Assembly (NCBI RefSeq): GCF_001591625.1
Contig: NZ_BCVG01000002.1
Coordinates: 62,001 to 126,000, forward strand
Reading direction: 5' to 3'
Length of the DNA stretch: 64,000 nucleotides
DNA from: Metabacillus fastidiosus NBRC 101226
GTDB taxonomy: Bacteria; Bacillota; Bacilli; Bacillales; Bacillaceae
The notes under the pieces: generated by a model
Told to the model about the DNA's origin: nothing
The model's input: only the letters and a program-made list of their open reading frames with translations
Database searches by the model: none
Made by a program: the position numbers and the translations under genes
In this document: one piece after another, positions 55,135 through 63,916 of the stretch
Position numbering within the stretch: position 1 is the stretch's first letter
Layout: each line of letters starts with the position of its first letter

Positions 55135-55184
55135 AAGAAAAATCATAGCAGACAAGCTGTCAGCTATGATTTTTCTTCTTTTAT
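55135..55184 (+). terminator. Terminator after the 59-residue gene
   Basis: AAGAAAAATCATAGC (55135-55149) and GCTATGATTTTTCTT (55163-55177) form a 15-bp perfect stem followed by CTTTTAT. Confidence 0.9.
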
Positions 55185-55196
55185 ACTAAAAACGGC

Positions 55197-55239
55197 ATAA
55201 TTACAACTTAATTTTACTGAGAAATCAGGTTGTAATTAT
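55197..55239. repeat. Orphan inverted repeat
   Basis: ATAATTACAAC (55197-55207) and GTTGTAATTAT (55229-55239) form a perfect 11-bp inverted repeat with a 21-bp interior and no T-run. No gene is adjacent on either side; the 280-bp gap 55061-55340 otherwise contains only the two flanking terminators. Confidence 0.6.
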
Positions 55240-55295
55240 ATAGCATCAAGGCTTGTACTTTAAGAAACCTCCTAGAATTAATAGCATTTATAAAT

Positions 55296-55325
55296 GTAAA
55301 AGAGTGAGAAGGCTTCCCTCCCCAC
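55296..55325 (-). terminator. Terminator after the YjcZ-like gene
   Basis: On the minus strand GTGGGGAGG and CCTTCTCAC pair (two G-T) around GAAG, followed by TCTTTTACATTT. Confidence 0.75.
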
Positions 55326-55340
55326 TAATTGAGATTCTTT

Positions 55341-55424
55341 TTACAGCCAAGCAGCACCAACGATAATTAATAAAATGAATAAAACAACGATTAACGCAAA
55401 TCCACCAGCGTAAGCTCCACTCAT
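55341..55424 (-). CDS. YjcZ-family tiny membrane peptide
   Basis: A 27-residue peptide (MSGAYAGGFALIVVLFILLI plus IVGAAWL). AAAGGGAGGTTGCTATT precedes the ATG at 55424, a perfect ribosome-binding site. The GYGGGFALIVVLFILLIIVG pattern is the hallmark of the YjcZ/sporulation small-protein family, often present in many copies in Bacillus and found in spores. Function unknown. It has its own terminator. Confidence 0.85.
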   Translation of the reverse strand: MSGAYAGGFALIVVLFILLIIVGAAWL

Positions 55425-55595
55425 AATAGCAACCTCCCTTTCATATTAGTTACGTTATACTATGCAGGACCCTTATTTTCCGATTAGGCACTTGTCACAC
55501 ATTTTCACATAATAAAAAATTTTATGATCATGGCATATTGTGGTATAGTAATTGATAGTTCTTTCACAAATTTAAATGTAGGAGTGTATTTAAGG

Positions 55596-56453
55596 ATGAA
55601 AAAGATCGCCATAGCAGCTGTTGCAGCAACTAGTATTTTTGCACTAAGCGCATGTAATAACAGCAACAATGCAGATGTAGTCGAAACAAAAGCAGGAAAT
55701 ATAACAAAAGAAGAATTTTACGAAGCATTAAAAGAGTCATCTGGTCAACAAATTCTTACTGGTCTTGTTCAAGAAAAGGTATTAGAGAAAGAATATAAAG
55801 TGTCTGATAAAGAAATTAAAGATAAATTGGAAGAATTAAAAGCTACATACGGCCAACAGATTGATATGATGATCCAGCAGCAAGGGGAAGAGTTCGTAAA
55901 CCGTATGGTAAAACTTGAAATTCTAACTCAAAAAGCTGGGGAAAAGGCAGTAAAAGTAACAGATAAAGATGTAAAAGAATATTATGATTCCCTTGAAGGA
56001 AAAATTCGTGCTAGCCATATTTTAGTTGCAGATGAAAAAACTGCAAAAGAAATAAAGGAAAAACTTGATAAAGGTGAAAAATTTGAAGACCTTGCAAAAG
56101 AGTATGGTACTGATGGTACTGCTCCAAATGGCGGAGACCTCGGCTGGTTCGGTAAAGGTGCAATGGTAAAAGAGTTTGAGGATGCTGCCTTTAAATTAAA
56201 AGAAGGGGAAGTTAGTGGTCCGGTAAAAACAGAACACGGCTACCATATTATTAAATTAACGGAAACAGTAAAACCTTATGACCAAATGAAAAAAGGATTA
56301 ACAGAGGAATTAAAGAAACAAAAAGCTACAGATGGTGAAACAATTCAAAAGGCAATTGACAAAGCAATTAAAGATGCTGATGTTAAGATAAATGATAAAG
56401 ATTTAAAAGATATATTTAAAACAGAAGAAGCAGCAGCTCCAGCAGAAAAATAA
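55596..56453 (+). CDS. prsA: PrsA foldase lipoprotein
   Basis: Membrane-anchored peptidyl-prolyl isomerase that folds exported proteins at the outer face of the membrane. The 285-residue product has a signal peptide with lipobox LSAC (Cys near residue 20), an N-terminal chaperone region, and one parvulin (PpiC) domain at about 130-220: RASHILVADEKTAKEI, GGDLGWFGKGAMVKEFEDAA and TEHGYHIIKL. A lysine-rich C-terminal helix follows. The ATG at 55596 follows AGGAGTG; an upstream in-frame ATG at 55524 would put 24 non-signal residues first. Terminator follows. Confidence 0.96.
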   Translation: MKKIAIAAVAATSIFALSACNNSNNADVVETKAGNITKEEFYEALKESSGQQILTGLVQEKVLEKEYKVSDKEIKDKLEELKATYGQQIDMMIQQQGEEFVNRMVKLEILTQKAGEKAVKVTDKDVKEYYDSLEGKIRASHILVADEKTAKEIKEKLDKGEKFEDLAKEYGTDGTAPNGGDLGWFGKGAMVKEFEDAAFKLKEGEVSGPVKTEHGYHIIKLTETVKPYDQMKKGLTEELKKQKATDGETIQKAIDKAIKDADVKINDKDLKDIFKTEEAAAPAEK

Positions 56454-56458
56454 AAAAG

Positions 56459-56491
56459 AAGGGCTCACCAAGCTGGTGCAGCCCTTTTTCT
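56459..56491. terminator. Terminator between prsA and yhaL
   Basis: AAGGGCT-CACC and GGTG-C-AGCCCTT pair with one bulge around AAGCT, followed by TTTTCTT on plus and TTCTTTTTTATTTTT on minus. It serves both convergent genes. Confidence 0.9.
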
Positions 56492-56715
56492 TACAATACA
56501 GCCGGATCATCTTCTGTATTATTAGTATGTTCATTCACATCTTGCTTTTTCTTTCGTTCTTCCTCTATCCGTTCGATGAATACTTGACCTTCTTTTTCAA
56601 TAAATTCTTCGTCAATTTTACGATCTTGCTTTGCTGTTTTAAACGCCATATATCCACTGTAAATAATACCGACAATACATAAATAAATCCACCATGGCAA
56701 TAACAAAATGGTCAT
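56491..56715 (-). CDS. yhaL: Sporulation protein YhaL
   Basis: A 74-residue protein with one N-terminal membrane segment (LLLPWWIYLCIVGIIYSGYM) and a highly charged, lysine/glutamate-rich cytoplasmic tail. Sequence plan and position between prsA and yhaM match B. subtilis YhaL. The ATG follows GGGGGAGATGACC. Function in sporulation is not established. Confidence 0.85.
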   Translation of the reverse strand: MTILLLPWWIYLCIVGIIYSGYMAFKTAKQDRKIDEEFIEKEGQVFIERIEEERKKKQDVNEHTNNTEDDPAVL

Positions 56716-56865
56716 CTCCCCCTCATATAGCTAATAAGCTTGTTTACAGCAACTATATGAGAGAAATTCAATAATTATGTCCACTCGCTGCTTCTATTTC
56801 GCTAGAAAAGCTAGATTTATCCTTCTCCATATTCATTATGAAGCATACAGTATATCGACTCCCTT

Positions 56866-57816
56866 TTACTTCAAGAAAGCTGGCTTATAAAACGAACGAT
56901 TATCAAGCGGAAAGATTCGTTCAGAAAATTCTCCAGGCTTCACATGCTCAAGTGCACGGTCAAGCATATTCATTTTTGCATCCAGATTATCAATATAGTG
57001 AAGAATTTCTGCCTCTTTAATCATCGGCGGTTTCGGGCTTCCCCATTCTGCTTTCCCATGATGACTAAGTACTAAATGTTGAAGAACAATCACTTCTTCT
57101 CCCTCAATTTCCAAATGTTCGGCAGCTTTGCCAATTTCATTAACGATAATAGAAATATGTCCAATTAAATTACCTTCTACTGTATATGTAGTACCAATTG
57201 GGCCTGACAGCTCAATGACCTTCCCTAAATCATGTAAAATAATTCCTGAATATAAGAGATCTTTATTCAAACTCGGATATAATGTAGAAACGGCTTTCGC
57301 CAAGTCGAGCATTGAAACAACATGATAAGCTAACCCTGAAATAAACTCATGATGATTTTTCGTTGCCGCAGGATATTCTAAAAAATCTGTTCCGTATTTT
57401 TTAAGGAGATATCTCGTAATTCTTTGAATATTGGAATTTTTCATTTCAAAAATATATTGTGTTATTTTTTCATGCATATCCTCTTTTGCAACTGGCGCTG
57501 TTTCAAGAAAATCAGCTATTTTTACATTATCATCTTCTTGAACTGGCCTGATATTTCGAAGTTTCAATTGATTTCTGCCACGGTAATGATGAATATCACC
57601 GATCACTTTAACGATTGTTTGTGAACTGTAAGTTACTTCATCATCTTGGCTTGCATCCCAAAGCTTTGCCTCTATTTCACCTGTCTGATCTTGTAAAATC
57701 AATGTTAAAAACGCTTTTCCATTACTCGCAATTCCTTTTGTTGATGCTTTTATAAGTAAATGGGTATCCACTTGCTGTCCAACCTCATAATGGGCAATTC
57801 CTTTCACCATTAGCAT
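56866..57816 (-). CDS. yhaM: 3'-5' exoribonuclease YhaM
   Basis: A 316-residue nuclease: an OB-fold nucleic-acid binding domain at about 10-100 ([29 protein letters not shown]) and an HD hydrolase domain at about 155-290 ([58 protein letters not shown]). YhaM trims RNA 3' ends and may also act on DNA. GAGAGGGGTTAA precedes the first ATG; the ATG two codons later is also possible. The 150-bp gap to yhaL shows no gene. Confidence 0.95.
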   Translation of the reverse strand: MLMVKGIAHYEVGQQVDTHLLIKASTKGIASNGKAFLTLILQDQTGEIEAKLWDASQDDEVTYSSQTIVKVIGDIHHYRGRNQLKLRNIRPVQEDDNVKIADFLETAPVAKEDMHEKITQYIFEMKNSNIQRITRYLLKKYGTDFLEYPAATKNHHEFISGLAYHVVSMLDLAKAVSTLYPSLNKDLLYSGIILHDLGKVIELSGPIGTTYTVEGNLIGHISIIVNEIGKAAEHLEIEGEEVIVLQHLVLSHHGKAEWGSPKPPMIKEAEILHYIDNLDAKMNMLDRALEHVKPGEFSERIFPLDNRSFYKPAFLK

Positions 57817-57862
57817 TTAACCCCTCTCTTGTCATTATTTAAAATAATTATATCATAATCAC

Positions 57863-60826
57863 TTATATCTCAATCGTTTTCGTTCTAAAACGAGGCAGGA
57901 GATGTTTATGACATGTAAAAAAGATAATCTGGTATTCGCTCGCAAACTCATGCAGTAGATCGATTACTCTTTGTGTCCGCTTATGATCGAAATTAACAAA
58001 ACTGTCATCGATAATGATAGGAAGTATTGTTTCATTCTTTATCGACTTTGCGAGTGCAAGCCGAAGTGCCACATACAATTGCTCGACAGTTGCCTGACTT
58101 AACTCATCGGCATGAAATCTCATTCCGTCAGAACGTTCTACGATAAATGTCTCTTCTTCCTCAGGTAAAAAAATCTTTTTATAAGAGGAATGAGTTAAAA
58201 AAGAAAAATAATTTTCTGCTTGTTTAAGAAGCTTTGGCAGTTTATTTTTTCGATGAGATTCAACTGTAATCGCCAATAAGTCTTTAGCCAATGTAAGAAC
58301 TGCCCATTGCTTTGCCAAATCCTTCACAATTGTCCGATCCTGTTCTATTGCATAACGTAATTCTGAATATGTACCAGACCGTTCTATTTCCTCTATTTGT
58401 ACAATTAATTTTGATAATTGTTTTAATATATTTTTTTCTTCTAATACGGAGGTTTCGAGCTTTTGTTTTATTTCTTCAATCTTTTCAAGTGTAAAAGCTT
58501 CTTCATTTAGGACGAAATTATTTATATCAATATAATTCTCCATCAACAACTGCTTTTCAATCCAGCTTTTTTGTTTCAGCAATTGCTCTCTATGTTCAGC
58601 AATTTTTCCAAGCTTCTTAAATTCATCGCTGTCATTACATTGTGCACGTTCTACTAATCTTTCCTCTTCTAAAATGAAGTAATTCCTCTTATTATTTAAT
58701 TCCAGGCAATCATCTTCCAGTTCCTTTTGTCTCTCTTCTAATTTTTTTCTTTTCTCATGAAGCTCTCTTTCTTCCTCCATCATCTTTCCTGCTATATAAA
58801 TAATTTCCCCTATGCCTCTTCCCTCTATATGGCAATTTTCAGCTAATTGATTGCATTTATCTCCATAAATTTCAAGCTCACTCGCTATGAACTCTGCTTC
58901 TTTGCGAAGCTGATCTTTCTTTATTATTTTTTCTTGAACTATTTGTAAATGCTCAAAGCTTTCGAGGACCATCTCAGGCAGGCAATCATCATTTAAATTT
59001 AAGTTTTTTGCAATGAGTTTTATTTTTTCCTGATTAGAAAAAAATTGTATCTCCCATTGTTCATATTTAGTAATAATCCTCTCATATAATCTTTCAAAAT
59101 GCTGTTTTTGAATCTCCTCCTGCTGGATCATCTGTTTTAAATGATCATCCATTACGACTAGGCTTTGAAGTTCAGAATAGCGATTTTGCAACATACCTTC
59201 ATTATCATGCTTACTCTGTAAATACTCCCCCAGTTCATCTCTTCTCTCTGTTAAACGTTTAATAAATGGATCATTATTTTTATTTATAAAATAAAACAGC
59301 AGTAGCGCTCCGCCTAATAGTAAGGAAATGATTATCCAATATTCATTTACGACAGTCCAAACAAGAGCAGCCGCAAATAATACCAATAGAAAAATATTTT
59401 GAGATCTCTTTTTATTTCGTTTTAGCTTCTCATACATATTTAAATCATTTTCTGCTTGTTCATACTCTTTTTTCACCTCACTTATATTTATCTTTCGGCT
59501 TTCATTCATTGCTTCTAATTCTACTTCTGCTGCTGCTCTTTCCTCTGCTTTTAAAAGCCGGTTATTTAACTCACTAATTTTCTCTTCACTTTGCTCAAGT
59601 TCATTTTTTGCTGCTTCAAATTGTTCATCAAGCGTGTCTTTCTTCTCTAGTAAATTCTGATACTCAAACACGTCCTTTTTCAAAGCTTCCTTCATCGGAA
59701 TTGCAGCTTTCATTTGTAAAAGTTCATCATCTGTTAAGCCATGATGCAGCCTTAATTTATATAAAGCAATTTCTTCTTCTATATTTTCTATTTTCACTAA
59801 GCATTCATTATATGTACTTTTCTTCTCTTCATATAATGATAAATTTTCTTTTAATTCTCTTAGTAATTCAGAAGAAGCAAGCACATTATCTTTCACATCT
59901 ATATGTTTTATTTCTTTCTTTATTTGTTCGATTTTCAATTCATAGGAATAAACCTGTTCTTCTATTTGTTTCCTTTTTTGCTGTAATTGATCAAGAAGTG
60001 ATAATCCGTCAGGCGGAAAATAACTCGTATCTTTCAGTATGCTCAGCTGATCATCACACCATTTTTTTTCACGAATAGACGGCATTAAAGAATGGATTCT
60101 CTCCTTTAATTTCAGCTCTTTATTCAGTTCTTGTTTTTCATTCATAGCAATTTCCAGCTTCTTCTCAAGTTCTCTCCTCTCATTTATTAAGCTCTCATAA
60201 TCAATCACTTTTCGTTTTGCATCAGTTAACTGCGCATTCTTTTTCTGTAAATCGAATAATGCGTCATTTAGAGCCGGTTTCCGTCCTGTTCGCTTAAAAA
60301 TTTGCTCTTGCTGTTTCGTTAACCTATTATCTAAATAAAATAATGCGTCAGAACCATATAAACTTGACAGAAACAGAAACTTTCCAATCTCATCTATATT
60401 AAGTCTCTTTATATGCTGCAGCCCATGTATATTAAATGAAAAAATTGCTTGATACGTTGTTTTATCAAGATCACCTAAAAGTTCTTTTAAAAAATCCTCG
60501 CCGCGCACTTTTCCATCTTCAAAATAGACAAACACTTCACCTATTGCTTTCCCTGAAGTTCTTTCAATAATTAATTCCCCATACTTATTTGTCTCTATAT
60601 GAATTCTTCCCCCATATTTTCCGCTGTCCCTCGGTTCATACCGATTTTCTGTTTGCTGCTTCGTCGCAAATCCAAAAAAGATGCTTTGAATAAAAGACAT
60701 TGTCGTTGATTTACCAGCTTCATTTTCCCCATAAATAACATGCAAATTATTATTATCATTATGAAAAGGAATATGCTTATTTTGAAATTTTCCATAGCCG
60801 TAAATAACGAGCTCTTTAATAATCAT
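57863..60826 (-). CDS. yhaN: YhaN, SbcC/Rad50-like ATPase
   Basis: A 987-residue AAA/SMC-like ATPase. Walker A YGENEAGKST is at residues 33-41; the C-terminal half-site has DELSQATVEQLYVALRLALA (signature) and ILPIIIDDSFVNFD (Walker B). Long coiled coils lie between them and, unusually for an SMC-like protein, two adjacent hydrophobic segments at about 470-510 (IFLLVLFAAALVW, IIISLLLGGALLLFYFI) in place of a zinc hook; this is a feature of YhaN. It overlaps yhaO by 4 bp. Probably a DNA repair complex at the membrane. Confidence 0.94.
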   Translation of the reverse strand: MIIKELVIYGYGKFQNKHIPFHNDNNNLHVIYGENEAGKSTTMSFIQSIFFGFATKQQTENRYEPRDSGKYGGRIHIETNKYGELIIERTSGKAIGEVFVYFEDGKVRGEDFLKELLGDLDKTTYQAIFSFNIHGLQHIKRLNIDEIGKFLFLSSLYGSDALFYLDNRLTKQQEQIFKRTGRKPALNDALFDLQKKNAQLTDAKRKVIDYESLINERRELEKKLEIAMNEKQELNKELKLKERIHSLMPSIREKKWCDDQLSILKDTSYFPPDGLSLLDQLQQKRKQIEEQVYSYELKIEQIKKEIKHIDVKDNVLASSELLRELKENLSLYEEKKSTYNECLVKIENIEEEIALYKLRLHHGLTDDELLQMKAAIPMKEALKKDVFEYQNLLEKKDTLDEQFEAAKNELEQSEEKISELNNRLLKAEERAAAEVELEAMNESRKINISEVKKEYEQAENDLNMYEKLKRNKKRSQNIFLLVLFAAALVWTVVNEYWIIISLLLGGALLLFYFINKNNDPFIKRLTERRDELGEYLQSKHDNEGMLQNRYSELQSLVVMDDHLKQMIQQEEIQKQHFERLYERIITKYEQWEIQFFSNQEKIKLIAKNLNLNDDCLPEMVLESFEHLQIVQEKIIKKDQLRKEAEFIASELEIYGDKCNQLAENCHIEGRGIGEIIYIAGKMMEEERELHEKRKKLEERQKELEDDCLELNNKRNYFILEEERLVERAQCNDSDEFKKLGKIAEHREQLLKQKSWIEKQLLMENYIDINNFVLNEEAFTLEKIEEIKQKLETSVLEEKNILKQLSKLIVQIEEIERSGTYSELRYAIEQDRTIVKDLAKQWAVLTLAKDLLAITVESHRKNKLPKLLKQAENYFSFLTHSSYKKIFLPEEEETFIVERSDGMRFHADELSQATVEQLYVALRLALAKSIKNETILPIIIDDSFVNFDHKRTQRVIDLLHEFASEYQIIFFTCHKHLLPRFRTKTIEI

Positions 60827-62067
60827 TCTCTCTCTCCTCTATAATGAAAAAGTTCTTTATAAAGATAAAACTCCGCTTCTTTTAATAATTGCTGCTTTTC
60901 TTCCTCTGTAAATATAAGTTCAGATTTTCTAAAAAGAGGATGATCTGTTAATCCTTCTAAAGCTTCATCAAAATTATCATAGCTGTGAACTGTTTTCTCT
61001 AAATCTGAAAAAAAATGAAGCTCTTTTCCCCTCAATTCATATTCCATATATGATTCATTAGTAATAGAGATAATCCAAACAAAATTTCCTTTTCCTTCTT
61101 CCAGTTCATTTAAACTATCAGACAGCTCTTCTATATTTTTTTCATTTTGAAAAACATCTGCTATTTGTCCAGTTCCTGTCACATAAATATGAAGGAAAAT
61201 CCCTTTTTGCTCACGGCGAATTGTTTCTATTAATTGTTTACACCGCTTCATAAATTCGGATATATTGGTTAGACCTTCAATTGAAATCTCTATATCTTCC
61301 CAAATAACATCACTAACAGCAATAAACGTTGATTCTGTACTATTTTCATCTAATTCAATAAGATAAAAACCTTTGTCTCCTGTTTCTTTCCGGTTTCTTC
61401 CTTGAATATTCCCTGGATAGATAACTGCCGGAGCCTGCTCTTTAATAACTTGTCTTTTATGTATATGTCCCAGTGCCCAATAATCAAAGTTTTTTTCCAC
61501 TAATTCACTTAACCTGAATGGACAATAACGGTCATGTTCTTCATTTCCCTCTATCGTTCCATGCAGCATTCCAATATGGAAAATATCATCCGGCTGAAAA
61601 ATCTTCTTAAATTCTGCCGTTATATTTTGCATAACCGCACGGCTCGGATAACTATACCCATAAATATTAGCAATTGCTCTATCATTTTTCACCACTGTTT
61701 TTAATTCCACATTTCTGCTTGAGAAAACATGAACATTTCCAGGCCATTCCAGCTCAATCCATTTCCCACCCATATGATCATGGTTACCATGGATAATAAA
61801 AACTTCAATCCCTGCTTCCTTTAACTTTTCAAAACCTTTTTTCAATCTGAGCTGGGCTTTCAGACTTCTTTCTTCCCCATCATATAAATCGCCGGAAATT
61901 AAAATAAAGTCAACTTTTTCCTTTAAAGAAATTGAAATAAGTCTGGAAAATGCAGTGAATGTACTCTCTTTCAAACGTTCAAAAATGGAGTTCGGTAAGC
62001 ACTTTAAGCCCGTAAAAGGACTATCTAAATGTAAATCAGCCGCATGGATAAATCTTATTTTCCTCAT
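60823..62067 (-). CDS. yhaO: YhaO, Mre11/SbcD-like exonuclease
   Basis: A 414-residue metallophosphoesterase. Motifs: D11/H13 in HAADLHLDSPF, ISGDLYDGE, FIIHGNHDHMGG, GMLHGTIEG and ALGHIHKRQVI. A C-terminal cap of about 120 residues follows. Translationally coupled to yhaN (ATGA overlap), forming a second SbcCD-like pair in this window. AAAGGATGG precedes the ATG. Confidence 0.94.
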   Translation of the reverse strand: MRKIRFIHAADLHLDSPFTGLKCLPNSIFERLKESTFTAFSRLISISLKEKVDFILISGDLYDGEERSLKAQLRLKKGFEKLKEAGIEVFIIHGNHDHMGGKWIELEWPGNVHVFSSRNVELKTVVKNDRAIANIYGYSYPSRAVMQNITAEFKKIFQPDDIFHIGMLHGTIEGNEEHDRYCPFRLSELVEKNFDYWALGHIHKRQVIKEQAPAVIYPGNIQGRNRKETGDKGFYLIELDENSTESTFIAVSDVIWEDIEISIEGLTNISEFMKRCKQLIETIRREQKGIFLHIYVTGTGQIADVFQNEKNIEELSDSLNELEEGKGNFVWIISITNESYMEYELRGKELHFFSDLEKTVHSYDNFDEALEGLTDHPLFRKSELIFTEEEKQQLLKEAEFYLYKELFHYRGERE

Positions 62068-62243
62068 GTTTATTCCATCCTTTAATCACTTTTAATACCA
62101 TTATTTTACCATCGTTACAATTCACGTTCGAATTTTTAACATATATCCATTCAAACTAATTATAGTGCATCATCTTTTATGAAAGATTAATATATACAAA
62201 TTAATGTTCCATATAAGTCCCGGATAATATTCCTATATATGCA

Positions 62244-62423
62244 CAGTGAAACTTAGTATCGTGCCCGATTTTTGGCTCATCTCGCTCCAATTTCTAAAAA
62301 GGGGGAAAAAAGCTCGCTTTTCTCCCCCTTTTTAGAAATTGGAGCACTTTTCAGCTAAAGCTGAAAAGCATTTGCAAGCAGAGCTTGCAAATGGATGAGC
62401 CAAAAATCAATAAAGTTTTACTG
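62244..62423. repeat. Cloverleaf-forming inverted-repeat element
   Basis: An outer perfect 15-bp inverted repeat (62267-62281 with 62394-62408) encloses three perfect hairpins almost without linkers: 62284-62345 (23-bp stem, then one mismatch and 6 more bp), 62347-62368 (10 bp, AA loop) and 62369-62393 (11 bp, AGA loop). Imperfect inverted similarity (CAGTGAAACTT with AAGTTTTACTG) extends the ends to 62244 and 62423. No coding capacity and no T-run. It lies in the 757-bp gap 62068-62824 downstream of the start of yhaO. Confidence 0.85.
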
Positions 62424-62598
62424 GAGAACCATGTTCAAGTCTGCCATTTAGTTTTATTATTTTATGCCGAAAAATTAAGTTGGATTTATATAGCATAGAT
62501 CAAGTAAAACTTAATATAATGGAAGATTTTCTGCAACAAATCCAAGATTAGAAATAAGAACTTTATTTGGATAACCCACGCTGGTGTTGTTTTAAAAT

Positions 62599-62658
62599 AA
62601 AGATTGATAATTTATAACAAAGTCTGATCGTTTATAATAATGTTTGATTATAAATCCT
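62599..62658 (+). repeat. 20-bp tandem repeats upstream of the 62825 gene
   Basis: Three degenerate 20-bp units start at 62599, 62619 and 62639; consensus AAAGTTTGATCGTTTATAAT. The same 20-bp period and a related consensus occur downstream of the gene at 63801-63880. Confidence 0.7.
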
Positions 62659-62704
62659 GTGTTAATATTATCTTAGGGTCATAACACTTTAGTATATGAA
62701 AATA

Positions 62705-62748
62705 AAAGGACCGCACATATTATACATATCAAATATGTGCGGTCCTTT
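62705..62748. terminator. Strong 17-bp hairpin upstream of the 62825 gene
   Basis: AAAGGACCGCACATATT (62705-62721) and its perfect complement (62732-62748) surround a 10-nt loop. The T-rich tail (TTTTATTTTC) is on the minus strand, so as a terminator it would stop transcripts coming from the right; on plus it is followed by GTAGC. It may instead be an attenuator or element end. Confidence 0.6.
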
Positions 62749-62824
62749 GTAGCTTTGAAAGAAAGTTCTATCATCTATAAAAAATTATTAAAGGTGTTTT
62801 TCAAATATAAGGAGGATTCATAAA

Positions 62825-63667
62825 ATGGAAGAGAAAGGTGTATGGGCAAAACCCGAAGACTTTATGGTAGTATTTCGCCTCACTACTCGACAATATGCTG
62901 AAAATTTTTTAAAAAAAGGTGAAATTAAATTTAATACACCAAGCTCTTGGGTTCAATATGCTTTTGAAAACGGCGAGGGGCGTGGAGACAAATTAGAAGG
63001 AACATTGGCAACATTTTATATGTTTGATATTGAGAATGCGGCTAAATTAAATCAGAAATATAAAAAATATCCTGATCTAGTGCGTGTTCCTATTGGACAA
63101 CGTGTTTACTTGAAGAGATCTAGGAATATGGAGCTGCCATGTTTTTGCTTTTATATTTTAAAGCAAAGTATGTTTGATTGCCCAAAAGAAGAGGGAAAAC
63201 ACAAATTAACAACAACGGTACCAGCATCATATTTTAGAGATTTTGTGGATAATTTGGATCCTCAAAAAGTAGAGAAATTAGATCAAAAAGATAAGCCTGC
63301 TCTTATTTTTATACACGATTACAACGAGTTTGAAAGAAGAATTATCAATGCCCTTATGGCATTGGGACTAAATAGAGAAGAAATAATCATTGCACGCGTT
63401 CGCTATATTGATTTTAATGAATACGGTGAATCTGGTTGGTGGGATTTTGGAGAGAGATCACCTATGGAATTAGCAGTTAAGCATAATCGGTTTGAAAATC
63501 AAAGTGAAGCGAGAATAATCATAAATACAGATGATGAAAAAATTAAACAGATTTTGACAAAACCAATTGAAATTGGCTCACTAGAAGATATTGCTAAGGT
63601 AAGTAATACATATTTTCATGAAGGAATAACGGTAGAACAAAATGCAGTTGTGAAATTGGCGGATTGA
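62825..63667 (+). CDS. Uncharacterised protein, weakly DUF2971-like
   Basis: Not firmly recognised. The ATG at 62825 has a perfect AAGGAGGATTCATAAA ribosome-binding site. The 280-residue product is soluble. Its N-terminal part (FRLTTRQYAENFLKKGEIKF, then NTPSSWVQYAFENGEGRGD and LEGT) resembles the opening of DUF2971-type proteins (short strand, F-L-K-x-G-x-I-x-F, then ...EG), some of which occur in phage-defence neighbourhoods. Aromatic and charged residues are frequent in YIDFNEYGESGWWDFGERSP. It is bracketed by repeats and hairpins and lies outside the conserved gene order, which suggests acquisition. Function is unknown. Confidence 0.8.
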   Translation: MEEKGVWAKPEDFMVVFRLTTRQYAENFLKKGEIKFNTPSSWVQYAFENGEGRGDKLEGTLATFYMFDIENAAKLNQKYKKYPDLVRVPIGQRVYLKRSRNMELPCFCFYILKQSMFDCPKEEGKHKLTTTVPASYFRDFVDNLDPQKVEKLDQKDKPALIFIHDYNEFERRIINALMALGLNREEIIIARVRYIDFNEYGESGWWDFGERSPMELAVKHNRFENQSEARIIINTDDEKIKQILTKPIEIGSLEDIAKVSNTYFHEGITVEQNAVVKLAD

Positions 63668-63710
63668 ATATTTTACCAATCATCTAGAAACGAAACTAAA
63701 ATCTGTAGGA

Positions 63711-63758
63711 AAAGAATCCATTTTGAACAATCTTTTTTTCAAAATGGATTCTTTTTAT
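63711..63758 (+). terminator. Terminator after the 62825 gene
   Basis: AAAGAATCCATTTTG (63711-63725) and CAAAATGGATTCTTT (63740-63754) form a 15-bp perfect stem followed by TTATTTATTG. Confidence 0.93.
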
Positions 63759-63800
63759 TTATTGTAAAATGCTAGCTTGTGAGGAATTTTGTGGCTTTGA

Positions 63801-63880
63801 AATAAAGTTGAACTGTTTATAAAAAAGTCGCACCGTTTCGAAAAAAGTTTAACCGTTTATAAAAAAGATGAACCGGAATT
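63801..63880 (+). repeat. 20-bp tandem repeats downstream of the 62825 gene
   Basis: Four units with an exact 20-bp period (GTTGAACTGTTT at 63807, GTCGCACCGTTT at 63827, GTTTAACCGTTT at 63847, GATGAACCGGAA at 63867); consensus AAAAAAGTTGAACCGTTTAT. Related to the units at 62599-62658 on the other side of the gene. Confidence 0.8.
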
Positions 63881-63916
63881 TCCTATCTCTATAAAGAAGG
63901 GATTTCGGTTTTTCTT
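63871..63916 (+). terminator. Terminator-like hairpin after the 20-bp repeats
   Basis: AACCGGAATTTCC and GGATTTCGGTT pair with a 2-nt bulge, followed by TTTTTCTTG. It begins within the last repeat unit. Nothing further is seen in 63917-64000. Confidence 0.6.

Noticed and set aside
62267-62408. A tRNA or tRNA-like gene from the cloverleaf shape
   Set aside because: The stems are 23, 10 and 11 bp, far too long for tRNA arms, and there is no anticodon, T-loop consensus or CCA end.
63801-63880. CRISPR-like tandem array
   Set aside because: Units are contiguous with a 20-bp period and no spacers.
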